From NCBI GenBank assembly GCA_031385325.1, contig JANNBJ010000158.1, forward strand, positions 1 through 29,568: a stretch of 29,568 bases of DNA, in the 5' to 3' direction. The notes under the pieces are model-generated. The model had not been told where the DNA came from and did not search any database. It saw only the letters and a program-made list of their open reading frames with translations. The position numbers were made by a program, and so were the translations under genes. Shown piece after piece: positions 15,656 to 22,260 of the stretch. How positions within the stretch are numbered: position 1 is the stretch's first letter; each line of letters opens with the position of its first letter. This stretch comes from SYFY01 sp031385325 (lineage in GTDB: Bacteria > Pseudomonadota > Gammaproteobacteria > Pseudomonadales > Azotimanducaceae).

Positions 15656-16174
15656 TCACGGGGCAGTGGTCCGTCGGAAGCGTACCATGCCAAAGATCGC
15701 GCGACGCAGGCCACGCGTCTCACCGTGTTGGGCGTGACCGATCCACGACGCCACGCGTGGTCTCAAATCCGCAAGGCCAACTTCACCAAGTGCATACGCT
15801 TTGGCCATGCCACGCAATCGGCGACGGAACCGATGTCCATTGTCCGGCCGCAACCAGCGCTTCGTTCTGCTCACGTGATAACCGAGCACATGCACCTTCT
15901 CCGATGTGCGGCGCAGCGCGGTATTGCGGGGATGCACGGTGAGTGTCAGCCGGCTTGAGAGGTACGCCTTCGCGTGTTGTGCCACCGTCCACAACGTCTG
16001 TTTGTCATCAGCGAACAACCACAGGTCATCGACGTAACGCAGATAGTTGCCGGTGGGCAAGTGTCGCGACAGCCAATGATCAAAGGGTGTCAGATACCAG
16101 TTTGCAAACGTCTGACTGGTGAGATTGCCGATGGGCAAACCCTTGCCGAACATCGCGCGCGCGTTCTTCCGCAA
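15656..16174 (-). pseudogene. 5'-truncated DGR reverse transcriptase
   Basis: This 172-codon frame carries the C-terminal half of a reverse transcriptase. Motif 4 is GLPIGNLTSQ (residues 12-21), the G-x-x-x-S-Q form typical of diversity-generating retroelements (group II introns and retroviruses have QGxxxSP). The catalytic YVDD is at 47-50, followed by FADDK, motif 6-7 (EKVHVLGYHV near 92-101) and an Arg-rich thumb (HRFRRRLRGMAK). Motifs 0-3, including the first catalytic aspartate, are missing; intact DGR RTs are about 330-400 aa. The frame opens with TTG after a TGA at 16175-16177. Upstream sequence instead belongs to another gene in a different frame. The enzyme cannot be active as it stands. 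No Avd-type accessory gene is adjacent. Confidence 0.85.
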
Positions 16175-16787
16175 TCACCCGCTGGCGCTCAGCTTCAATC
16201 ACCGCCAGCCGTGCGGCCTCTTCCCGCTTCAGCCGATCATGGGTCTCCCAGGCCTGCAGGTCGTTCTGCAATTCGCCGGCATCGTAGGTGTCTGAAGCGC
16301 CTCCTCCTGCGAACACACCCAGCTCCTTTGCAAGCCTTGCAGCTTCTCCCGTTCCGCCCGCTTGTGAAGCGACGGGCGCTGCCGCGCTGGATGCTTCCGC
16401 CGGTCCAAGGCCCAGTTCTTTGGCCAACCGATCTGCTTCAGGGTCCGGCTTTTTGCTGACCAACGCCCCTCTACACAGTTGCAAACCGCGATCCAGATGT
16501 TCATTGGGCCGACAGCCCAGCACGGTGGGTTCGGTTTCATCGAACAGCGGATACACACCGTTGGCAGGAATCGTCCACGAACTGCCTGAGCCGTTCGCTG
16601 AATACCAATAAGCCTCAACCGGGAAACTACAGCTGCTCTTGATGGCGCCCCACTGGCCACGAATGCTGGTATCGACGCTCAGGCAACGGCATGGTTTGTA
16701 GTAGCCGGGATGCATGGGGTCGTAGTCGACGGGAATTGGGTCGTTGGCACTGGCATTCTGGAAAAACACTACCAACGGGAGCAACAA
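16080..16787 (-). CDS. secreted-looking Cys-containing protein, 3' end fused to the RT remnant
   Basis: This 235-aa frame has no family I recognise. It opens with a signal-peptide-like stretch (LLLPLVVFFQNASA, cleavage after ASA). A Cys-containing region follows (YKPCRC, KSSC, LGCRPNEHL, LQLC; about residues 30-110). Then come two short repeats of RLAKELG (about 122-128 and 151-157) in an Ala/Gly-rich linker, and a charged coiled coil (about 175-212, EAERQRVIAEERARD). The last roughly 23 residues are RT sequence read in the wrong frame, so the native 3' end is lost near 16150. No ATG precedes the signal; TTG 16787 is the only listed start. The same frame upstream holds ATG 16857 interrupted by TGA (16813-16815). 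It may be the N-terminal part of a DGR target protein. Confidence 0.5.
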   Translation of the reverse strand: MLLPLVVFFQNASANDPIPVDYDPMHPGYYKPCRCLSVDTSIRGQWGAIKSSCSFPVEAYWYSANGSGSSWTIPANGVYPLFDETEPTVLGCRPNEHLDRGLQLCRGALVSKKPDPEADRLAKELGLGPAEASSAAAPVASQAGGTGEAARLAKELGVFAGGGASDTYDAGELQNDLQAWETHDRLKREEAARLAVIEAERQRVIAEERARDVRQGFAHRQSHQSDVCKLVSDTL

Positions 16788-16857
16788 CCAGAATGAACAC
16801 CGACGCGGGTATCAACGAGTGATACGCAGATTTCCTGGAGGCAGTTCGTGCTGCATG

Positions 16858-17151
16858 ATTCTATCTCCCTGTGGCTGGCACCTTTTCTCATCATCCTTTC
16901 TAGTCGTCGGCTGCGCCAAAAGCAAGTTGGCCGGTGGCTTAGGGATTTTGCATTTCCTTCCTAAGGATCGACTTCCAATTTCGAGACACACCGAAGCCGT
17001 CGGAACTGGCTGACCATCTGCATCCATTGCTGACATGACTGCAAGACAGGGGCTGCTTCTCGTCTGGATAGTCAGCGTCAAACTAGCCATGCCAATCTCC
17101 AACGAACCAGTGATCCAACGCTGAATGATCTCCGGAGTCCGACACAGATCC
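16858..17151. other. intergenic region without convincing genes
   Basis: Nearly 300 bases separate the broken secreted-protein gene from the HigB/HigA promoter. A minus-strand open frame crosses it (16812-17198) but has no recognisable domain or ribosome-binding site and reads into the HigB start. I see no RNA gene, repeat or terminator here. Confidence 0.4.
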
Positions 17152-17180
17152 TTGCTGTTACATAACAATATAGTTATATT
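17152..17180 (+). promoter_or_regulatory. higBA promoter with overlapping palindromic operator
   Basis: A -35 TTGCTG (17152-17157) and a -10 TATATT (17175-17180) are separated by exactly 17 bases. An inverted repeat ATAAC-N6-GTTAT (17162-17166 and 17173-17177) lies across the spacer and -10, just upstream of HigB. HigA-type antitoxins bind such A/T-rich palindromes to repress their own operon, so this is a natural autoregulatory operator. Confidence 0.7.
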
Positions 17181-17197
17181 TAAAAATGGAGCCGCCA

Positions 17198-17533
17198 ATG
17201 TCCTGGCGCGTTGAAACCCTGAACGACGTGGTCGATCGCGAACTTGAAGCGCTGCCCGCCGACATGCTGGCCTATCTTCAACGAATCGTCGGTCTTATCG
17301 AAACATTCGGACTGGAGCAGGTGCATGAACCCTGGCTCAAGCACCTCGATGGCTCATTGTGGGAGATGCGGTTGAAGGGACGCTCAGGCATTGCACGCGC
17401 GATTTACGTGACATCCGTAGGCAGACGAATCGTGATTCTTCGGGTTTTCAAAAAGAAACGGCAAAAGACACCTCAATCCGAACTGGAGCTGGCTCGATTC
17501 AGAGCCCGGGAGTTGCAAACATGCCTACATTGA
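17198..17533 (+). CDS. HigB/RelE-type toxin (phage-derived Gp49-like family)
   Basis: This is a 111-aa RelE-superfamily toxin, predicted to cut mRNA on the ribosome. Family features are LGLxxVHEPWLKHLDGSLWEMRLKG (about residues 48-68; L-x-G-L-W-E-x-R form), then ARAIYV, IVILRVFKKKRQKTPQSELELA. This F-x-K-K-x-x-K-T-P pattern is the hallmark of the HigB/Gp49 subgroup. ATG 17198 is preferred over ATG 17186, because the GGAG at 17188-17191 then lies 6 bases upstream as its ribosome-binding site. The toxin gene precedes the antitoxin and overlaps it by 13 bases, the normal order for higBA. Confidence 0.88.
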   Translation: MSWRVETLNDVVDRELEALPADMLAYLQRIVGLIETFGLEQVHEPWLKHLDGSLWEMRLKGRSGIARAIYVTSVGRRIVILRVFKKKRQKTPQSELELARFRARELQTCLH

Positions 17534-17805
17534 TCCGGGATCAACACACACGCTGGAGCAAGCGGCCCGCCTACCGGAAAGCTTATGCGGCGCTGGCTGA
17601 TGAGTTTGATCTTGCGGCCATGGTGATGCAGGTACGCATTCAGGCTGGTTTGTCACAGCAGGAACTGGCTGAGCGTATCGGTACCAAACAGCCTGCCATC
17701 GCCCGCATTGAAGGTGGACAAATGCCATCCACTACTACGTTGAGGCGCATTGCGGAAGCCACCGGCACTCGGTTGAAGATCACCTTTGAACCGGACCAGG
17801 CGTGA
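17521..17805 (+). CDS. HigA-type XRE-family antitoxin
   Basis: This 94-aa protein has a helix-turn-helix of the XRE/Cro family at about residues 36-90. IQAGLSQQELAERIGTKQPAIARIEGGQMPSTTTLRRIAEATG spans it, split here as recognition elements SQQELAERIG and QPAIARIE. The N-terminal extension (residues 1-35) would bind and block the toxin. An open frame extends upstream to 17359, but ATG 17521 gives the family-normal start and lies inside the toxin gene. It probably represses the promoter at 17152-17180 with the toxin as co-repressor. Confidence 0.88.
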   Translation: MPTLIRDQHTRWSKRPAYRKAYAALADEFDLAAMVMQVRIQAGLSQQELAERIGTKQPAIARIEGGQMPSTTTLRRIAEATGTRLKITFEPDQA

Positions 17806-17930
17806 GCGATCGTGGCAATACCGGAATCGATAATCTATCGTGTTGGGTCGAGATATCCTTGGACTGTGGTCATGACCAACACAATCCGAAACGATGTCGC
17901 GCTGGCTGAACAGTTCGAGCGAAGGCTCTA

Positions 17931-18491
17931 TTACCCACGCGTCTCAGAGACCAACTGATCCCATTCTTCGATGCGAGGATCATCGTCACTAACGAATTCG
18001 ACCAGATGGCGCCTCACAAATCCGCAATCAATCAGTTCCGTGCTGCGCAGCACGGCTTCCGCGTCGGCGAGGTCTTTGCGACGAAAGAACATCATCTTCA
18101 GCACCAGCAGATCTTCAGGGCCGAGGATCTGCAGGCTCCGGTCGTTCAGCATGACCGTGCGTCGTCGCGCAGCCAATGATGCGTAATAGTCGATTGCGGG
18201 CACAAACACATCAACACGGACCCCGTCAATGCGCCCCCTGAACTGGCCGTCGGCTTGGGCAGTCTCTTGAACCCGCGCAGGATCATCTGGTTTGAAGCCG
18301 ATACCGCTCAATACATTGAGTACTACTTCGGTTACGCGCGCTGGTGAGACGAAGATGTTGATGTCAACATCCATCGTAGCGCGTGGTTCGGCGTAAAACC
18401 CAAGCGCCAGCGCGCCACCGATCGCGTAATCGATCTCGTTGGCCGCCAACACGTCAGCGAGCGTCCGTGCAATATGCAGAGGGTTGATCAC
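17931..18491 (-). CDS. nucleotidyltransferase, AbiEii/MNT-like
   Basis: This 186-aa protein has the DNA-polymerase-beta-like nucleotidyltransferase core. GGALALGFYAEPRATMDVDI (residues 25-44) contains the G-G helix motif, the Arg-x-Thr and the paired metal aspartates D-x-D (Asp41, Asp43). A third acidic strand follows (VRVDVFVP, near 113-120). Such proteins occur as toxins (AbiEii, transferring nucleotides to tRNA) or antitoxins (MntA). All catalytic acids seem to be kept. It is the second gene of a two-gene operon, overlapping the 66-aa gene by 4 bases. The small-partner-first order resembles antitoxin-toxin cassettes. It is shorter than typical AbiEii (about 250-300 aa). Confidence 0.75.
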   Translation of the reverse strand: MINPLHIARTLADVLAANEIDYAIGGALALGFYAEPRATMDVDINIFVSPARVTEVVLNVLSGIGFKPDDPARVQETAQADGQFRGRIDGVRVDVFVPAIDYYASLAARRRTVMLNDRSLQILGPEDLLVLKMMFFRRKDLADAEAVLRSTELIDCGFVRRHLVEFVSDDDPRIEEWDQLVSETRG

Positions 18492-18688
18492 GATCGGGGC
18501 ATGCGGCGCAGCAGATCAATTGTGGACTGTGGCAACGGTTCTTCGTCAATATCAGCGGGTTCGGTAATGCCACGTGCGTAAAGTTGCTGCATGGCCATCT
18601 CACACAGGGCCTGGAGTGCGGCTTCACGTTCCGTCATAGACGTCAATGGTGCATCCGATTTTCGCAGGAGTGGCAACAGCCGTTTCAT
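18488..18688 (-). CDS. small partner of the nucleotidyltransferase (putative antitoxin)
   Basis: This is a 66-aa protein of unknown family. It is helical and acidic in the middle (EREAALQALCEMAMQQLYARG, then TEPADIDEEPLPQSTIDLLRRM), with a basic N-terminus. It has no DNA-binding motif I can identify. The stop overlaps the start of the nucleotidyltransferase gene by 4 bases (ATGA), so the pair is translationally coupled. A perfect palindrome at 18729-18740 lies 41 bases upstream. An antitoxin or adaptor role is inferred from arrangement only. Confidence 0.6.
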   Translation of the reverse strand: MKRLLPLLRKSDAPLTSMTEREAALQALCEMAMQQLYARGITEPADIDEEPLPQSTIDLLRRMPRS

Positions 18689-18728
18689 GGATTATGTTGA
18701 GATCCGTTTAACTGGGGTTTACAGGAGC

Positions 18729-18740
18729 GGACTATAGTCC
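18729..18740. promoter_or_regulatory. perfect 12-bp palindrome upstream of the nucleotidyltransferase operon
   Basis: GGACTATAGTCC is self-complementary and contains a -10-like TATAGT on the minus strand. It lies upstream of the 66-aa gene, where an operator overlapping a promoter would be expected. No clear -35 matches, so the promoter part is tentative. Confidence 0.4.
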
Positions 18741-18751
18741 AATGGCACTTA

Positions 18752-18900
18752 CTAAGCGCTCTGAGGAAAGGTGGATTCGTTGATTTTCTCCCGTGCAACA
18801 TCGCGTGGCACGCTCAGCAATGGGAATGCCTTGGGTCTTCGTTTCCGTGCACGCGGTTCCACGCGTCCCGGTTGAATTCCCGAGGACATGAATTCCCGAG
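18752..18900 (-). mobile_element. IS4-type transposase 3' remnant
   Basis: The minus strand reads GIQPGRVEPRARKRRPKAFP, then LLSVPRDVARE and a stop at 18752. This matches the C-terminal tail common in IS4-family transposases (R-P-G-R-x-E-P-R-x-x-K-R-R-P-K-x-x-P-L-L-x-x-P-R). Only about 45 residues survive; the DDE catalytic region and terminal inverted repeats are not seen. A 16-bp tandem duplication (18874-18905) lies at its upstream edge. From 18906 to 19090 nothing else is recognisable. Confidence 0.55.
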
Positions 18901-18905
18901 GACAC
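18874..18905. repeat. 16-bp tandem duplication
   Basis: GAATTCCCGAGGACAT is followed directly by GAATTCCCGAGGACAC; 15 of 16 bases match. It sits at the edge of the transposase remnant and probably records a replication-slippage or repair scar. Confidence 0.85.
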
Positions 18906-19090
18906 ACCTCGCGGACTCGTTTGGTCACTACCGCCCTGGCGCACTGGACGCGATTGCAATTTCGCGCTCCGAACATCGCCAAAGACGCACAGCATCTCTA
19001 TACCGCCGCTCCACAATCTTCCATATGACGACCGGCACGCAGTTGAAGTCCCGTTTGAACCAGACTCTGCTTGAGCTGGACTTGTGATCG

Positions 19091-19984
19091 CTACGCAAAG
19101 CCCCTGAGCTCTTTTTTCAACGCCACAATCAACCGCTGAATCATTCCCCCGACGATCACGAACTCCGCATCCAGCAATGCGAGCGGGTGATCATCCAGCT
19201 CCGCATCCTCATCACCCGTAACCCCTTCGATCCTGAACTTTCTCACTACCCCCTGCTGATCCAGCACACAGGTGATGACATCATCGAATCGCACTGCCAG
19301 GCGATCCAGCGTCAGGCCGTCCCTGACATGTTTCTGCACGCTCGCAGAGGTCAGCTCCATATCGAGCCAGCTCACCGAGGCTTTGCCTGCAGCCGTGTCC
19401 AGCATCTTGCATTCACGGCCGGCCTGAAACTGCGTTGGCCCGCCACCAAGGAAAACCTGCGACAACAGACGGCCAATCGGCTCATTGAAACTCAGGGGGA
19501 TGGCTTCGAAACTGCCAAACGAACTGCGCAGCGTATCGAGGAACAGCTCGGCCTGTGTTTCCGATGACGTGTCGATCCCGAGCAGACCTTCCTTGACGAT
19601 GAACATCCCCCACAGGCGTTGCGATTTCAACAGGGTCTTTGGCATCAGCTCGGCATGGACTTCGTCCTTGAGATCGCGTTTTTCCTTGCGACTCGGATCG
19701 CGGTGCAATCTGGATTGAAAGGCCTCGATACGTTCTTCGAGTGCTTCGTTGACAGCAGACGCCGGCAACAGGCGTGTCTGTATGCGAAGCCGCATGAGAT
19801 CCGCTCCACCCACACGACGCGCCAGCAACGGGTCTGCATCGCCCGCCGGTGACTCGAATCCGGCACTCGATTCTGTATAGGCACCGCACGGTTTGAAAGT
19901 GCGCTCTTCAAGAATTGCGGACAACGCCTGCTCGGAGACCGGCCACTCGCTCTGTACCCGGTACAGACGAAGATTGCGAAACAT
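19091..19984 (-). CDS. rdgC: recombination-associated protein RdgC
   Basis: This 297-aa protein matches RdgC along its length (E. coli RdgC is 303 aa). The N-terminus MFRNLRLYR is typical, as are F-x-P-C-G (FKPCGAYTESS), a basic KEKRDLKDEVHAELMPK segment near 120-136, GLLGIDTSSETQAELFLDTLR and the C-terminal GGMIQRL. RdgC forms ring-shaped dimers around double-stranded DNA and limits RecA filament formation; it is nearly confined to beta- and gammaproteobacteria. It marks the return to ordinary chromosome after the island. It is divergent from the patatin gene (134 bases apart). Confidence 0.95.
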   Translation of the reverse strand: MFRNLRLYRVQSEWPVSEQALSAILEERTFKPCGAYTESSAGFESPAGDADPLLARRVGGADLMRLRIQTRLLPASAVNEALEERIEAFQSRLHRDPSRKEKRDLKDEVHAELMPKTLLKSQRLWGMFIVKEGLLGIDTSSETQAELFLDTLRSSFGSFEAIPLSFNEPIGRLLSQVFLGGGPTQFQAGRECKMLDTAAGKASVSWLDMELTSASVQKHVRDGLTLDRLAVRFDDVITCVLDQQGVVRKFRIEGVTGDEDAELDDHPLALLDAEFVIVGGMIQRLIVALKKELRGFA

Positions 19985-20118
19985 GGATGCACCAATCGGA
20001 AGGGGGCGCCATTATCATGATCGACCCCACGGGTGTCACCGTCGTCTTGACCTGCTAGCCTTATTGACAGAAGTTGAGACACGATGATCCACACAACACT
20101 TCTGCATCGAGCTGCCGA

Positions 20119-21285
20119 ATGGACGTACCGGTCGACAAACAGGCATTGATTCTGGCCGGCGGTGGCGCCCGAGCGGCGTATCAGGTTGGCGCACTTCGTC
20201 ACATCGCTCGCACCATTCCCGATTGGCGTCCGCAGATTCTCACTGGTGTTTCTGCAGGTGCCATCAATGCCATTCACCTCGGCAGTTACCGTGGGTCGTG
20301 GCAAGAATCCGTCGAACAGCTGCGAGCGTTGTGGCTGGGGCTCGATACCGAGCGCGTTTATCGAACTGAATTTCGCGCGTTGTTCGGCAAATTGATTGCC
20401 GCTGCATTGCCGCTTTTGACCGGCGGACGGATCGGCCGCGATCGCATGCGGGGCATGGTCAACACCGAACCGCTGCGCGACTACCTGAGTTCAGCCCTGA
20501 CCATGCAGGGTGATCGAGTCACTGGTATCGCCGAGAACATTCTCGACGGCTGGCTGGAATCCCTCGCGATCGTCACTACCGACTACGACAGTGGCCGCTC
20601 CACGGCGTGGATCGAAGCTGTGGGCAAGGGGATGCTGGGCCGAGGCCAGGTGGACATCCGATTCACCGATCTCACACTTTCGCACGTACTCGCCTCATCG
20701 GCCCTGCCCCTGTTTTTCCCGGCGGTGGCGATCGACAACCACTGGCATGGGGACGGCGGTGTTCGACTGACGGCGCCGTTGTCACCGGCATTGCACCTTG
20801 GTGCAACGCGAATACTGGCGGTCTCCCCACGCAAGCGCCCCACTGCGACGCCCAAACCACCGACCGCAGACCTCTCCGCCTATCCCGCACCTGCACAGAT
20901 TGCCGGCATCATGCTGAACGCCATATTTCTCGACAACCTGGATTACGACGCCCTGCAGATGACGCGCATCAACAAGCTGCTGCACGCTGGCGGCCCGGAA
21001 GCGCACGCCGGGATGAGGCCAGTGGAAGTCATGGTGCTCAGACCTTCCCAGGATCTGGGCGTGCTGGCCAAGGAAAACGAGTTTCGTCTGCCCCGGTCCT
21101 TTCGCTTTTTCGAGCAGGGTCTGGCTGGCAAGAACATGAAGAGTGCCGATGCACTCTCGATGGTCAACTTCGAACCGGAATACCTGTCGATACTCATCCG
21201 GATGGGCGAAGAAGACGCTGCTGCGCGGCACGACGAAATCGAAGCGTTTCTGCGTGGTGGTTCATGTGCCGTCCCGGTCTGGTAG
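20119..21285 (+). CDS. patatin-like phospholipase
   Basis: This 388-aa patatin-domain lipase has a Ser-Asp dyad. The glycine-rich oxyanion loop is GGGARAAYQVG (residues 14-24), the nucleophile Ser45 lies in GVSAG, and the catalytic Asp lies in GDGG near residue 213. The remainder after about residue 260 has no recognised domain. ATG 20119 is chosen because it begins right before the conserved first strand (ALILAGGG). The frame is open to TTG 20074, but that segment is not conserved-looking. No signal peptide is present, so it is cytoplasmic or peripheral. Its role in the cell (lipid turnover) is by family only. Confidence 0.9.
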   Translation: MDVPVDKQALILAGGGARAAYQVGALRHIARTIPDWRPQILTGVSAGAINAIHLGSYRGSWQESVEQLRALWLGLDTERVYRTEFRALFGKLIAAALPLLTGGRIGRDRMRGMVNTEPLRDYLSSALTMQGDRVTGIAENILDGWLESLAIVTTDYDSGRSTAWIEAVGKGMLGRGQVDIRFTDLTLSHVLASSALPLFFPAVAIDNHWHGDGGVRLTAPLSPALHLGATRILAVSPRKRPTATPKPPTADLSAYPAPAQIAGIMLNAIFLDNLDYDALQMTRINKLLHAGGPEAHAGMRPVEVMVLRPSQDLGVLAKENEFRLPRSFRFFEQGLAGKNMKSADALSMVNFEPEYLSILIRMGEEDAAARHDEIEAFLRGGSCAVPVW

Positions 21286-21365
21286 CCGCAACACCACTGA
21301 ATTAGCTGCGGTACAGCCACAGACCAACAGGTAGAATCCCGCCCCCATCAGTCTTTCCCCAGGGC

Positions 21366-22250
21366 ATGCTCAGCCAGATCTTTTCCGTCATCGCCCCCGT
21401 GTTCCTGATTGCCGGTATCGGCTTTCTCTGGGCGAAACGTGGCATGCCTTTCGACAACACGACGATCAGCAACCTGGTCATGAATGTCGGCTCACCGTGC
21501 CTGGTCTTTTCGTCGCTGACCAGCATTCATCTCGCAGGCTCTGCCTTCACCAGCGTTCTGATGGCAGCGGTCGGCATCCTGATCGGCGCGCTGGTTCTCG
21601 GTGCGGGGCTACTGATCCTGCTGCGACAGCCTATGCGAACCTTTCTGCCATCACTGGTGCACCCCAATACGGGCAACATGGGATTGCCCCTCGCACTGAT
21701 GGCCTTTGGTGATACAGGGCTTGCTCTGGGCATTTCGTATTTCTTCATCAACTCGGTTTCGCAGTACACCCTTGGACTGACCATTTCCTCAGGCCGCTTT
21801 TCGCCGGCACTGTTGATCAGACAACCCATCATCTGGTCCGTAGCGTTTGCACTCCTGGTACGCGAAGCAGATGTCGCGGTGCCGGAGTTTCTCGCCAATA
21901 CCACGCGTATCGCTGGCGGACTCGTCATTCCGGCGATGCTGCTGATGCTCGGGAATTCTCTCGCCAGCCTGAAGATCGACGGGCTCGGCATCGCCAGCGT
22001 GATCGCCGTCGCTCGCCTGGCGCTGGGGTTCGGACTGGGCCTGGCCATGATCCACCTGCTCCATCTCGAACACGACGTGGCAGGCGTGGTGATCATGCAG
22101 GCCACGATGCCAGCGGCCGTCTTCAACTACGTGTTTGCGGAGCGATATGGCCAACAACCGGAAAAAGTGGCGGCTGTGATACTGGTGTCGACGGTGGTTT
22201 CGTTCCTCACATTACCGGCCCTGGTCGCGTTCGCGATCAACCTGCCGTGA
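21366..22250 (+). CDS. AEC-family permease (auxin efflux carrier-like)
   Basis: This 294-aa inner-membrane protein has about 10 hydrophobic helices. The AEC/BART pattern is seen in the N-terminal PVFLIAGIGFLWAKRG, the NVGSPCLVFSSL crossover-like motif near residue 40, HPNTGNMGLPLALMAFG near 99-115 (the family's NxGxxGLP motif), and the repeat-like ATMPAAVFNYVFA near the C-terminus. Bacterial members export or take up malate, malonate and similar carboxylates. The start ATG has AGGG 3-6 bases upstream. It lies 10 bases before the RNA methyltransferase gene and probably shares its transcript. Confidence 0.88.
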   Translation: MLSQIFSVIAPVFLIAGIGFLWAKRGMPFDNTTISNLVMNVGSPCLVFSSLTSIHLAGSAFTSVLMAAVGILIGALVLGAGLLILLRQPMRTFLPSLVHPNTGNMGLPLALMAFGDTGLALGISYFFINSVSQYTLGLTISSGRFSPALLIRQPIIWSVAFALLVREADVAVPEFLANTTRIAGGLVIPAMLLMLGNSLASLKIDGLGIASVIAVARLALGFGLGLAMIHLLHLEHDVAGVVIMQATMPAAVFNYVFAERYGQQPEKVAAVILVSTVVSFLTLPALVAFAINLP

Positions 22251-22260
22251 GCGCCCCAAC

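Noticed and set aside
15426..15659. Small open frame encoding an FGE/SUMF1-like protein
   Set aside because: Only the RGGSW to GFRVA part resembles the domain, it is overloaded with AAC codons, and the tail is unrelated sequence. It is best read as the DGR template repeat, not an expressed protein.
15656..16174. Reverse transcriptase as a group II intron or retron
   Set aside because: The motif is IGNLTSQ rather than QGxxxSP, no maturase or HNH domain or intron RNA domain V is seen, and a lectin-type template repeat is adjacent.
16812..17198. 128-aa minus-strand frame upstream of the secreted-protein gene
   Set aside because: No domain, no ribosome-binding site, and it begins inside the HigB start region. 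Considered as a DGR accessory (Avd) gene, but it is not a four-helix bundle sequence.
17871..17957. 28-codon plus-strand frame after HigA
   Set aside because: It overlaps the nucleotidyltransferase 3' end and has no convincing ribosome-binding site.
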